Part shown: positions 41,174 to 50,338 of the stretch, in pieces | How positions within the stretch are numbered: the stretch's first letter is position 1 | Layout of the letters: each line of letters opens with the position of its first letter | Assembly (NCBI GenBank): GCA_951394045.1 | Contig: OX595993.1 | Location: forward strand, 1,426,001-1,490,000 | Source: Nitzschia sp. DOCU1 | Taxonomy: Eukaryota > Bacillariophyta > Bacillariophyceae > Bacillariales > Bacillariaceae | DNA: 64,000 nucleotides | Direction: 5' to 3' | Position numbers and translations under genes: made by a program | The notes under the pieces: model-generated | Databases searched by the model: none | Seen by the model: only the letters and a program-made list of their open reading frames with translations | What the model was told of the DNA's origin: nothing

Positions 41174-43756
41174 ATGATGATGACAAATGGAGTCAGCGGC
41201 CTCTGTCGCAACATGAGCGAAAAGGTCCTGTTTCGTCGGACTCTTGGCCTGGTGTTGCCATTTAGTAGTACTGCTTCAACCACTATCTCTTGGGAGACGA
41301 GGCTCCACAATACCTCCAAAAATCTTGTCATGGGATGTGTTTCGTATGATCCTGCCGTGGGAGAGATCTGGAGTGGCATTCAACGATATCTTGTAGAAGA
41401 TGCTCGAGTGCCGTTTGATTATGTCTTGTTTACCAACTACGAGGCCCAAGTCCGGGCTTTGGTGAAAGGAAATATAGATATCGCATGGAATGGACCGATT
41501 GCTCATGTCTTGACCGAAATGGCGTGTCCACCCCAGGAAGAAGTTTGGTCGTTGGGAATGAGAGATGTCGATCGAGACTTTGAATCTATAGTGGTCGTTC
41601 CCAAGAATCGCACTAGTGATGATTTGTCCAACAAGGTTCTACTGACGGGTTCTGTGGATTCGCCACAAGCACATGTGGTCCCACTCTATCATTTGCAAAC
41701 CACTTTAGGAATTCCGTTTGCTCAAGTAGAGCCACAAAATTATGATTTGGGAAAGCATGGCGACACGGCTGTGGGAGAAATCAAAGCCATGGAACTATTA
41801 CTCTCGACACAATCCTCCTCCAATCAAGTGGCCGTTCTTTCCAGAATGATGTGGAACAAAGCCTGCCAGGGACAGATCCCTTCCATCAATGCCTCCGACT
41901 TGATGTCCAAGTATGAGGAGCTCTCTTGTGTTTCTCTTCCTACCTTTGATCATTGTCAATTCGATGCCATTTCCAACCCTCATAAAAAGGCTCAATTGGA
42001 AGATTTTGGACAAGCCTTGTTTGCCATGGATGGGGACAAGAACGCGGAACATCAACGATTGCTTTGTTTGGAAGGAATTGAAAAAGAATGGATGGAACCG
42101 CGACAATCGGGATATGATATTGTGCGCAAGGCCATGACGGGCTCATCCATCATGCGACCAAATCATCAGCATCGTCTTGCCACCAATTTCAAGTACGCTT
42201 CTCCCTACAACACAACAACCTCCAAGCGTCAGTATGCTAGAGGCTTTTCAACATTGGCCAATAGTAACATTACTCCACGTGTGGCCGTGATTGGCGCTGG
42301 CGTCGCGGGCTTGCAAGCTCTTCGAGCCTTCAAAGCTGCTGGCTTGAATGTGACTGCCCTAGAAGCATCCGATACGATTGGCGGCGTTTGGAAGTCTAAT
42401 TATTCCAACTTTGGAGTGCAAGTCCCCAAACAATTGTACGAATTTCAAGACTTTCCCATGACTTCGGTTCCAAACGGAAAACTACCCACGGGGCCACAAG
42501 TCAAATCCTACATGGAAGATTTTGTCGATCACTTTGGACTGCGAGATTCCATTCAGTTCAACACAAAGGTCCAGAGTGCCAAACTAGTTGGTACCTCTTG
42601 GAAACTGGAAACTATTTCGGCAAGTGACAATAGCACCGCCAAAGAAGAAACCTATGACTACCTTGTCGTTGCAACAGGACTATATTCTGCCCGCAACAAG
42701 GTTATTCCTCCTCCACTACAAAATCTAGACAATGTACTCCACAGTTCCGACTTCCACGACAGCAGTGTGGCCAAGGGAAAGCGGGTAGTGGTGGTTGGAG
42801 CCGGCAAGTCTGCGGTGGATTGTGCCATTGAATCCGTCAAGGCAGGAGCTTCCAAGGTGACCATTGTGCAGCGAGAGACCCACTGGCCCACGCCACTATA
42901 CATTGCTGGCATTATTCCGTTCGAGTACATTTTTCTAAGCCGATTGGGACAAGCGTTGGTGTCGACACATACGGCACCCCTTCCTGATACCGGACTCCTC
43001 ATTAATGCCTTTCACAAGAGCATCATTGGGCCTTTGTTAATGAAGCCGGTGTTTCGCGCGGTGGAGGAACTGTTTGCTTTCCAGTTTGGAATGTATGGTC
43101 CACTTCGTCCCAAAGAAGATGTTGTCAGGGACTTTTATCAAGTTGGGCTAATTCTCGACAACACGTTCAAGCAAATGAGAAAAAGTGGCAAAATCGAGGT
43201 CGTCATTGGAGAGATTGACGAAGCGCACCAGAACGACAAGTCTCTCAAACTTGCGGATGGATCCATCATTAAGGATGTTGATCTGATTGTCTCTGGTACC
43301 GGGTTTCGCCAAGACTATTCCATTTTCGATGAGAAAATGAAGGGAGATATTGGTTGCAATGGTGACGATGGGCTTTACTTGTACCGTGGCATTTTGCCCG
43401 AAGCCGTCTCCAATCTGGCGTTTCTTGGTTGTGTCTTGTCGGCTTCCAATATCACGACGGATGGCCTCCAAGCCGAATGGTTAGCGCGCCATTGGACAGG
43501 CCAAATTACGACTACCCCAGAAATGATGCGCAAGGACATTGAGGCTAAGAAGAAATGGGCACGGTCGTGGATGCCCCATACCAGTGCCCGTGGGAACTGC
43601 GTTCTCCTCCATCAAACACATTATAATGACCAGCTGATGAAAGACATGGGCGAGAACCCTCACCGCAAAATGCCGAATATCCTGGCGGAGATGTTTATGC
43701 CGTACCAGACAGCTGATTACAATGGAATTATCGGAAAGGGCACCAAAGCCGCTTGA
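41174..43756 (+). CDS. fusion of PhnD-like substrate-binding domain and flavin monooxygenase
   Basis: 860 residues, single exon, first of three in-frame ATGs at 41174. Residues about 45-340 resemble the PhnD family of periplasmic binding proteins: LVMGCVSYDPAVGEIW, YEAQVRALVKGNIDIAWNGP and a later GSVDSPQAHVVPL. Residues 370-830 are a class B flavoprotein monooxygenase: FAD motif GAGVAG near 374, LHSSDFHD matching the FMO identifying motif, the NADP motif GAGKSA near 541, and a YDYLVVATGLYS element. FMOs use NADPH and O2 to oxygenate N, S or carbonyl groups. The two halves are joined by a basic Ser/Arg/Tyr linker (KRQYARGFSTLA) that looks like a mitochondrial presequence. The substrate is unknown. 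Confidence 0.82.
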   Translation: MMMTNGVSGLCRNMSEKVLFRRTLGLVLPFSSTASTTISWETRLHNTSKNLVMGCVSYDPAVGEIWSGIQRYLVEDARVPFDYVLFTNYEAQVRALVKGNIDIAWNGPIAHVLTEMACPPQEEVWSLGMRDVDRDFESIVVVPKNRTSDDLSNKVLLTGSVDSPQAHVVPLYHLQTTLGIPFAQVEPQNYDLGKHGDTAVGEIKAMELLLSTQSSSNQVAVLSRMMWNKACQGQIPSINASDLMSKYEELSCVSLPTFDHCQFDAISNPHKKAQLEDFGQALFAMDGDKNAEHQRLLCLEGIEKEWMEPRQSGYDIVRKAMTGSSIMRPNHQHRLATNFKYASPYNTTTSKRQYARGFSTLANSNITPRVAVIGAGVAGLQALRAFKAAGLNVTALEASDTIGGVWKSNYSNFGVQVPKQLYEFQDFPMTSVPNGKLPTGPQVKSYMEDFVDHFGLRDSIQFNTKVQSAKLVGTSWKLETISASDNSTAKEETYDYLVVATGLYSARNKVIPPPLQNLDNVLHSSDFHDSSVAKGKRVVVVGAGKSAVDCAIESVKAGASKVTIVQRETHWPTPLYIAGIIPFEYIFLSRLGQALVSTHTAPLPDTGLLINAFHKSIIGPLLMKPVFRAVEELFAFQFGMYGPLRPKEDVVRDFYQVGLILDNTFKQMRKSGKIEVVIGEIDEAHQNDKSLKLADGSIIKDVDLIVSGTGFRQDYSIFDEKMKGDIGCNGDDGLYLYRGILPEAVSNLAFLGCVLSASNITTDGLQAEWLARHWTGQITTTPEMMRKDIEAKKKWARSWMPHTSARGNCVLLHQTHYNDQLMKDMGENPHRKMPNILAEMFMPYQTADYNGIIGKGTKAA

Positions 43757-44025
43757 ACAAAGGAATTGAATCCAAGACGATAACAAGATCGACCTTTTCG
43801 TGTCTAATACTTGTTTAGGAAGAGAAGATTGCTCTACTCTTGCAAGCACTGGTCAGCTATCCGTCAGTGCTATCGATTAGGTCGAGGTCTTGGTCTTCTG
43901 TTGTTGCATTTCATCCTCTATCTAGCGGCATTTCGATTGTCAAGGTACCGTACCGGGTATGAAAAATAGATAATAATAAATCTAATGGCGAACAATCAAA
44001 AGAAAATGTCGTGTGAGACACATTT

Positions 44026-44272
44026 TGTTACAATTCGGTAGTTCCTAGCTCGGCAGCTACTCGAATTGGGGCTCGATGAACTAGCTTGTTCTATGGTGAA
44101 ATTAATGAGCTATTCAGTTTAGAGTGCAATGTAGAGTCCACCACCTCTCAGAATTCGATTTCTCTCCATAGGCTTCTTAGAGACTCTTCGAGATAGTTGT
44201 GCTGTAGCTCCTCTGAGTCAGCCGTATTTGAGTCGTGGAACTGGACTCGTGTTGAATCGTATTATTCCAACA
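44026..44272 (-). repeat. 3' LTR of the copia element
   Basis: 247 bp, TG...CA ended, identical to 49866-50112 except at 44143 (A here, G at 49983 on the plus strand). The element is minus strand, so this is the 3' LTR. Confidence 0.95.
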
Positions 44273-44281
44273 CTCCCTCTC
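44273..44281 (-). other. polypurine tract of the copia element
   Basis: GAGAGGGAG on the minus strand immediately before the 3' LTR, the expected second-strand primer. Confidence 0.7.
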
Positions 44282-44315
44282 ACGAGTCTAGTGAAGTCGA
44301 CTCTATGAGTAATAG

Positions 44316-46595
44316 CTACCACCCGTTGATGGCCTTGCGGTGGTGCTTAAATTCTTCTTCATTGAGTGGTTTGGTGAGAATGTCCGCCGGTTGGTTCTTG
44401 GTGTCGATGGGATGGATTGTGATTAGTCCCTTGTCGACATAGGATCGAAAGTGGAACAACTTGTTGTTGAGATGCTTGGTCCTCGGGCGAAACTTGTGCG
44501 TCTTTGCAATTTCCACCGCGCCACTGTTATCTTCGAATACTCTGCAGTGAACTTTCGGTCCTCCAGCGTTGACTGGGTATCCTCGCTCTTTCATCTCGAT
44601 TAGTAAATTCATCACAGGTATCGCCTCTCGTAGTGCATAGGATAAACCGGTGACCTCGGCTTCTGTCGTCGACAATGCAATCTCCGTCTGTAGAGTTGAC
44701 TTCCATGCGATTGGGATTCCACCATAGAGTATGTAGAACCCGTGTCTTGACCTTGCCGTCGTTCGGTCTCGTCCCGCCAATAGTGGATCATAGTTGCCCG
44801 CAAAGTCCGCATCCACATAAACCTCCAACGGTTTGCTTGGATCAGGCCGCATTATTGTACCCTCGACACGTGTTCCTTTCAAGTACCGTCCAATATTCTT
44901 CACTGCCTGTGCATGCTTCATCTTAGGTTCATGAGAGAACCTTGCACATTGGTGGACCGAGTATGCCAACTCGTTTCTCGAACCAGCGACCAGATAATGC
45001 AGCTTCCCAATGACACTTCGGTAGTCAAAGTGCTTGTCAAACGGCCGGTCATCTTCATGTCGTGATAGGATCTTGGATGATATCATTGGGGTCTCTCTGG
45101 TAGTCGTATTCTTCTGGTTCAAGTGCAAATCCTCCAAGACTTGGTCGATCAGTTTTGGTTGTGATAACTTGATCGTTCCGTCGTCGCGCCGATCGATGTT
45201 GACGCCAAGAAAGTCTGTCAGTGATCCCTCAACTGTGATATCCAGCGCCTTGGAAATTTCTTCAACCGTCTTGTCGATTTCTCGTTGGTCTGGGCCTGCA
45301 AGTATGCTGTCGTCCGTGTAGAGGACATAGATCATATTGCCCTTGTAGAATATGCAATCGTCATGTTTTGACTGCTCAAATCCCAGCTGCTCCAACTTCG
45401 TCTTCAGGAACAGAAACCAGGTGCGGCCGGCATCTTTTCCTCCATAGAGGTTTCGGTTCACTTGTAATACCCATTCCCTTGGATTGTCAACGCCATCCAG
45501 TGTAAACCCCTTTGGAATCTCCATGTAGAGGTCTCGAACCGCCGGGGCCTGGGGAAACGCCAGTACGTAGTCAAGCTGGACTGTCTTCCAGTTGCACAGT
45601 AGCACCAACGCCAACAATAGGCGGATTGCTGTCCATCCTGCAACCGGTGCATAGGTTTCCTTGTAGTGCTCACCGTAGACCATCTTGGACCCATCGATGT
45701 TGCATCTGGCCTTGTACTTTTTAATCTCGTTCGTTCGAATATCTCGCTTGCGCCGTAGTTGCCACACAGCCTTTAGAATCTTGGCTCCCTCTGGAACCTC
45801 GCTCCTTCTCCGGAGGGTATGATAGAGTCCCTTTGAGATTTGCTCCTCAATTTCAGTCTCCATTGCCTGACCAAAGTGCTCCCAATCTGGTTGTCGCATC
45901 GCCTCGTGCAAATAGAGCGTATCCGGATCTGCTTTCGCTTTGAGCGCGTAGATATCCGCACTGTGGTCATCGTTGTCACGTGGGAATAGTGCCTGGTAGG
46001 AGAATATCTCGCCCGTAGCTCCGGTGCTCTCCTCTATCTCCACAGCTTGCGCTTCGATGAGCCGCTCCACAGGTTTGCGTTTGCGTTGTGATCGTCGAGT
46101 TTGTGTTGGAATTTTGTTGTGGTCGGCCATGCTCGCCGATTGATCCGCCGGATGAGCTCCCGGGTCAGTATCTGGGGCTAAATCAGCTCCGTTTGAGGGT
46201 GCAGGCTTGCCTTGCTCGCTGCCCGCAGCTCCCTCTGGTGGGTACTCAGTTGGTACCTCTTTGAACGCCGCGCGCTCGGGCGTCTCTTCTCCGCGCTTGC
46301 CTGTTTGTGTCAACTTTTCGCTGACGCTTGTAACACTTTCGCCATCCCACTGTCGGGATGATTGCTGTTGCTTAGCGAGGGCTTTCGCTTGCTCTTCGTT
46401 GCGCACCAATCCTGCCTTGACCTGCCACATGGACGTATGCTTTGTCCCTTCGCCGTATAGCTGCTTTACGGTGTCGAAGTGTGGGTCAAACTTGACATGA
46501 TATTGCGGTGAGACCAAGCCGGTCTCTGGGTTTAGCACCAGCGCCACGTTGCGATTGTGATGCGGAGATCGTCCTAGGTAAATTCCGACTCGAGA
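44316..46595 (-). CDS. copia pol, reverse transcriptase and RNase H part
   Basis: In frame with the integrase part after the TGA at 46598-46596; the codon after the stop begins SRVGIYLGRSP, which normally follows the integrase without a break, so the TGA is probably a C-to-T change of CGA. The next ATG-like start is not needed. The reverse transcriptase carries LDYVLAFPQA and the active-site loop VLYTDDSIL. RNase H motifs follow: VYVDADFAG, STTEAEV, EDNSGAV and the terminal DILTKPL found at the end of copia pol. The domain is intact from the stop to its natural end. Confidence 0.88.
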   Translation of the reverse strand, partial: SRVGIYLGRSPHHNRNVALVLNPETGLVSPQYHVKFDPHFDTVKQLYGEGTKHTSMWQVKAGLVRNEEQAKALAKQQQSSRQWDGESVTSVSEKLTQTGKRGEETPERAAFKEVPTEYPPEGAAGSEQGKPAPSNGADLAPDTDPGAHPADQSASMADHNKIPTQTRRSQRKRKPVERLIEAQAVEIEESTGATGEIFSYQALFPRDNDDHSADIYALKAKADPDTLYLHEAMRQPDWEHFGQAMETEIEEQISKGLYHTLRRRSEVPEGAKILKAVWQLRRKRDIRTNEIKKYKARCNIDGSKMVYGEHYKETYAPVAGWTAIRLLLALVLLCNWKTVQLDYVLAFPQAPAVRDLYMEIPKGFTLDGVDNPREWVLQVNRNLYGGKDAGRTWFLFLKTKLEQLGFEQSKHDDCIFYKGNMIYVLYTDDSILAGPDQREIDKTVEEISKALDITVEGSLTDFLGVNIDRRDDGTIKLSQPKLIDQVLEDLHLNQKNTTTRETPMISSKILSRHEDDRPFDKHFDYRSVIGKLHYLVAGSRNELAYSVHQCARFSHEPKMKHAQAVKNIGRYLKGTRVEGTIMRPDPSKPLEVYVDADFAGNYDPLLAGRDRTTARSRHGFYILYGGIPIAWKSTLQTEIALSTTEAEVTGLSYALREAIPVMNLLIEMKERGYPVNAGGPKVHCRVFEDNSGAVEIAKTHKFRPRTKHLNNKLFHFRSYVDKGLITIHPIDTKNQPADILTKPLNEEEFKHHRKAINGW

Positions 46596-48356
46596 TCAAT
46601 CCTTCCACTTGTGATGGATTCGTGTGCTGCCTCTCAAGCTTGGGTCCAGCACGTATACAGGGCATCCGAAGGGCTTCCAGTGCTTTGGGTTGGTTGTCAC
46701 TTCGGTTCCTGAGAAGATTTGATCCGGTGAGCGACGCTGCTTGTCACTCATGTTGGGAGTCGCGTTGATTGACTCATTGGCCATTCGTAGGGCATATGGC
46801 CATAGGTTGGCTGATATCTCTTGCGGCCACTTTCGCTTGGCATGCAATAACATAGACCTTGTTAATTCTTGTAGTCGTCGGATGCGCGCCTCTGCCTTTC
46901 CGTTTTGATGAAGTGCATCGACACCTGCAAAGGTCATGCCTTGTCCTTTCTTCAGGCAGTCCGCCATCCATTCGAAACCACGGAAGATTCCATTATCCGC
47001 ATGATAGTGCTCGACCTTGATGCCCTCTTGTTGGCAAATTCGCTCCCAAGCCAATTTTGCTTCCAGCGTTTCCGCACCGCTTTGTGTCTTCTGTAGGTGG
47101 ACGTAGCCTCGGCCCGAGTAGACATCCACAAACACGGTTGCGTAGGTGTATCGGCTGGTTGTTAATTTCCCAGTGAGGTGGGCGATGAAGCCAGGTGTTG
47201 GGCTTTTCAATTGGTCGACAGCGACCACCTGTCCAGGACGTGTTGGCGAAAACGCTTCCGCTCGGTTATCCGACAACTTGCTTCGCCACGGTCGCTTTGT
47301 TGCCTTTCCAAACATGCAGGCCGCACAGAGTGGAATGCGACACCTTGCTAGCCGTCTCGGAATGGTTCCTTGCTTTGCCATCTCTTGTAGTTTTGAGAAG
47401 TGGGCGTGACCAAAGTTGTTGTGAATGTCGAGCAGCTGTGCCTCGTCGGTCGTCTTCGGAGGGAGGTTCTCGTCTTGCTCGATGAGATTCGGAGTGGTAG
47501 ATCGTAGATTGGTGTTTGGCAAGTGGCTTTCCGTCCACTGTTCATCCTCATCCCCCCTGGCACTTGGCAAACTCGAATCATCGTCACTGCTGGAGTTCTC
47601 GTCATCCGAAATCATGGCGGCGTCAAACGCAATGGGATAGTCTCGCAAGGTTGGGTCGTCAAATCCTGCCTTGGCACAGTAGGCCACAAATCGATCGTAG
47701 GATGGCGCCGTTCGAATTGTAGCCACATTGGTCCGCGGGTCCAAGCATATGGTCCGTCGATGGGGACCCCATTGCAAAACAACCTTGTCGGCGTCGGTAG
47801 TTTCGGTTGCCGGTCCCAACTTTTGCTTTCGTAGCTCCTGGGCCCAATGCTGCGGGCTGAACAACCTATCCTTGCTCCCTGGTACGTAGTAGGAGTTTGG
47901 AAGTCGAAACTTGTGGATCATGCCATTGTCATCTTCGAGTCGGATGACAGCGGTTCCAACCATCGCACCTGTAACGCGTTGACCACCAAATCCTCTCACA
48001 ACTTTTCCTGAATCGCTCAGGGGACCCTCAAAGTCGTTGATATCGCCTGATATGAACGCCGTGGCTCGATTGTCGATGCCAAGTTTTCTTGAATCGGAGT
48101 CCAAGACAAAGTCGGTCTCGTCTGGACGGCTCGTTGCTGCTTGCTTGGCCAGGATGGCTTCGAACGCCAGTAGTAGCTCGACTAGGGCTCCCTCTGAGGC
48201 CGGACCCCTCTCCTTGCGTAGAATCTCCGTTGCCATGGACACAAATTGCTTCTCCAGTGCTCTTCGTTTCCGTCTTAGTTGCCATTGGCGGAATGCCTCT
48301 CGCGGTGTTGGCAGTCGTTTGCGCCACGCCTTCAGGTACGCCAAATACTGCGCCAT
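46596..48356 (-). CDS. copia pol, protease and integrase part
   Basis: 586 residues from ATG 48356 to a TGA at 46598-46596. The protease active region reads LGIDNRATAFIS, with DNR in place of the usual DSG/DTG. A GAG-pre-integrase zinc-binding block follows (HNNFGHAHF, CRIPLCAAC). The integrase core has its acidic triad in VAVDQ, HADNG and NGKAEA. In the same frame upstream lie two further TGA codons (48512-48510 and 48365-48363) separated by 48 open codons that include a hydrophobic LLVWMHFGLAYTIVLIW stretch. Integrase inserts the cDNA into host DNA. Confidence 0.85.
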   Translation of the reverse strand: MAQYLAYLKAWRKRLPTPREAFRQWQLRRKRRALEKQFVSMATEILRKERGPASEGALVELLLAFEAILAKQAATSRPDETDFVLDSDSRKLGIDNRATAFISGDINDFEGPLSDSGKVVRGFGGQRVTGAMVGTAVIRLEDDNGMIHKFRLPNSYYVPGSKDRLFSPQHWAQELRKQKLGPATETTDADKVVLQWGPHRRTICLDPRTNVATIRTAPSYDRFVAYCAKAGFDDPTLRDYPIAFDAAMISDDENSSSDDDSSLPSARGDEDEQWTESHLPNTNLRSTTPNLIEQDENLPPKTTDEAQLLDIHNNFGHAHFSKLQEMAKQGTIPRRLARCRIPLCAACMFGKATKRPWRSKLSDNRAEAFSPTRPGQVVAVDQLKSPTPGFIAHLTGKLTTSRYTYATVFVDVYSGRGYVHLQKTQSGAETLEAKLAWERICQQEGIKVEHYHADNGIFRGFEWMADCLKKGQGMTFAGVDALHQNGKAEARIRRLQELTRSMLLHAKRKWPQEISANLWPYALRMANESINATPNMSDKQRRSPDQIFSGTEVTTNPKHWKPFGCPVYVLDPSLRGSTRIHHKWKD

Positions 48357-48509
48357 TCTGTGTCACCATCGGTATCGCTTGGGCACATATCGGACGTAGC
48401 CGTCATTAGCGTAGAACAATACCCAAATCAAGACAATAGTGTAGGCTAACCCAAAGTGCATCCACACGAGTAGCCTTGACACTAGTTCCAGTCGCATTCG
48501 AGTCCACAG

Positions 48510-49808
48510 TCACTCGTCGTCGGACGACTCCTCCGAATACTGAGCGATGGCCGCCGTGGCACGGACCAGTTTCGGGTCATTCTTGTCGAATGATACTTTC
48601 TTGTTCTTGTCGCCAGGCTCGCGCTTGCTCTCGGATTTTGCAAACTTATTTTTATTCGGCTTGTCGGTTCCTTTGCCTTTGCAGTCTTCGGGACGGTGAG
48701 TGACCCATTTCTCATGGTTCTTGCACCAGTACCAGGCCTTCCCGTTGTACTGCTTCTCCTTAGGTTCATTGTCCTTCGGAGGCTTGTACATCCATGGCTC
48801 CGGTTCATATCGCTTGCGATTGCTTTTGCCCGTCTGCTTTCCCTTTGTTTATTGTTGTCGCGCTTGCCTTCTTTGCCTGCCTTCTTGTTTTGGTTCAGTA
48901 GCTTGTTGAGTCTGGCTTGGAGGGCGACAATTTTCTCTTCTGACGTCCCTTTTTCCTTCAGGATCTTGAATCGGGTTTCGGCAAGTTGCATGAGTGTTTC
49001 CGGCTCCAGGTTGATGCTCCCTTCCTCGTAGGAACTCTCCTTCAGTTGGATGTACTGGGCAAAGTTCTCATCCTTGACGGAACGGTACGCCTTGAAAAGG
49101 TTATTCAGCAGGTCGTGGGTCTCTTGTCCTCTGGCTCGCAGCGCCTCCAGTTGAGTCTTGACATGTTGATTGAGTTTCTCAATGTCGTAGTCGACCATCG
49201 CCAGGTATGTGTCAAGCGAGTTGAGAGCGTTCCTGATACTGTGAGTGGTCGCATTGGTATCGATAACGCTTGTCTGGATGATTGTTTTGAGGAATAGGAC
49301 GCCAGACTTGATTCCGTTGACCGTGTACTCGCTCTCTCGCAGTGTGACCTTGCTGAGACCGACGGTAGAGAGGGTTGACTCAAGGCATGAGTAGAGTTGC
49401 ATGGAATCTTGCGCGGCTCGACATTCTTGATCAATGTACGTCGCGGCAACTTGCTTGAGATAATCGTAGGTGAAGGTTCCATGGTACTTGATGAAGTCCT
49501 TGCCGTTTCCCATATGCTGTCCTGGCACATCCGGAATAAACAGGACTGAGTCGGGTACTGCGGCTGTCAAGCAGTTTCAGGATAACTCGAAGTCCATCGG
49601 CGGTGCAATCGAATTTCTGGTCACAGAGCGGTTTGGTGGCTCCGACCCAGATCGATCTGCCTTCCTTGGTGCTGTACTAGTCGATGACATGGTCGTTGTT
49701 GATTCTCGCCGGAGTCAAAGCGAATGGGACGTTTGCATTTTCCGCTGCGGGAGGCTGGGCATCGCCATTGTTGACGGGGTCTTGAAAGTTTTCGTTGTTG
49801 TCCGCCAT
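48510..49808 (-). pseudogene. copia gag region, disrupted
   Basis: ATG 49808 opens a frame starting MADNNENFQDPVNNG. It meets TAG at 49679-49677, continues open, then shifts frame near 49570-49580; the main capsid part (49570 to about 48850) lies in another frame, and near 48840 the frame returns to the first one, ending at TGA 48512-48510. The capsid part is helical and the last section contains a Cys/His knuckle (WYWCKNHEKWVTHRPEDCKG) typical of copia-type nucleocapsids. The two shifts compensate, so the gag end and pol again share a frame. Gag packages the element RNA; this copy probably cannot make it unless readthrough or frameshifting occurs. Confidence 0.75.
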
Positions 49809-49865
49809 CTAGCTCGATAGCTTTACCGTAGCTTCGGTTTACTTCTTCTTGGCGCAGAGGAAGCG

Positions 49866-50112
49866 TGTTACAATTCGGTAGTTCCTAGCTCGGCAGCTAC
49901 TCGAATTGGGGCTCGATGAACTAGCTTGTTCTATGGTGAAATTAATGAGCTATTCAGTTTAGAGTGCAATGTAGAGTCCACCGCCTCTCAGAATTCGATT
50001 TCTCTCCATAGGCTTCTTAGAGACTCTTCGAGATAGTTGTGCTGTAGCTCCTCTGAGTCAGCCGTATTTGAGTCGTGGAACTGGACTCGTGTTGAATCGT
50101 ATTATTCCAACA
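49866..50112 (-). repeat. 5' LTR of the copia element
   Basis: 247 bp, differs at one base from the 3' LTR. Minus-strand transcription would start within it. The adjacent internal sequence begins CGCTTCCTCTGCGCC; no clear tRNA-Met primer site is recognisable. Confidence 0.95.
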
Positions 50113-50338
50113 ACATTTACATAATAGAGCGATACCATACAATTGCGCCTTCTAACGTTATATTGCATGGTATCGGAACAAGTAGAATCAAATTTCCTGC
50201 GGCCGAAAAAGCTTCAGCATCGCGTACGGACTTTTATTTGCGGAAGGTACGTATCATACGACGACAGCGATAGAGCCCAAGACAGTACCACAAAGAGTAA
50301 TCGCCACTGTCTGCGTGATATGTGGTGATGCTGCTTCT

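Larger units (their letters stand above)
44026..50112 (-). mobile_element. Ty1/copia LTR retrotransposon (CoDi-like), full length
   Basis: A 6.1-kb element on the minus strand, bounded by 247-bp LTRs that start TGTTGG and end AACA. The 6-bp sequence ACATTT lies directly outside both ends (44020-44025 and 50113-50118), a likely target-site duplication. Order is gag, protease, integrase, reverse transcriptase, RNase H, which defines copia. The RT active site is YTDD. The inserted copy lies between the FMO-fusion gene and a GT15 gene, ending 227 bp upstream of the latter's ATG. All coding parts share one frame (start 49808) except a middle stretch of gag, so the element was probably a single gag-pol polyprotein; it now carries several stops and shifts. 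Confidence 0.93.

Noticed and set aside
44020..50118. Selenocysteine or alternative-code reading of the TGA codons
   Set aside because: Host genes in the window end normally at TGA, and no SECIS-like element is evident. The TGAs are in a retrotransposon and two damaged genes, so mutation or error is simpler.
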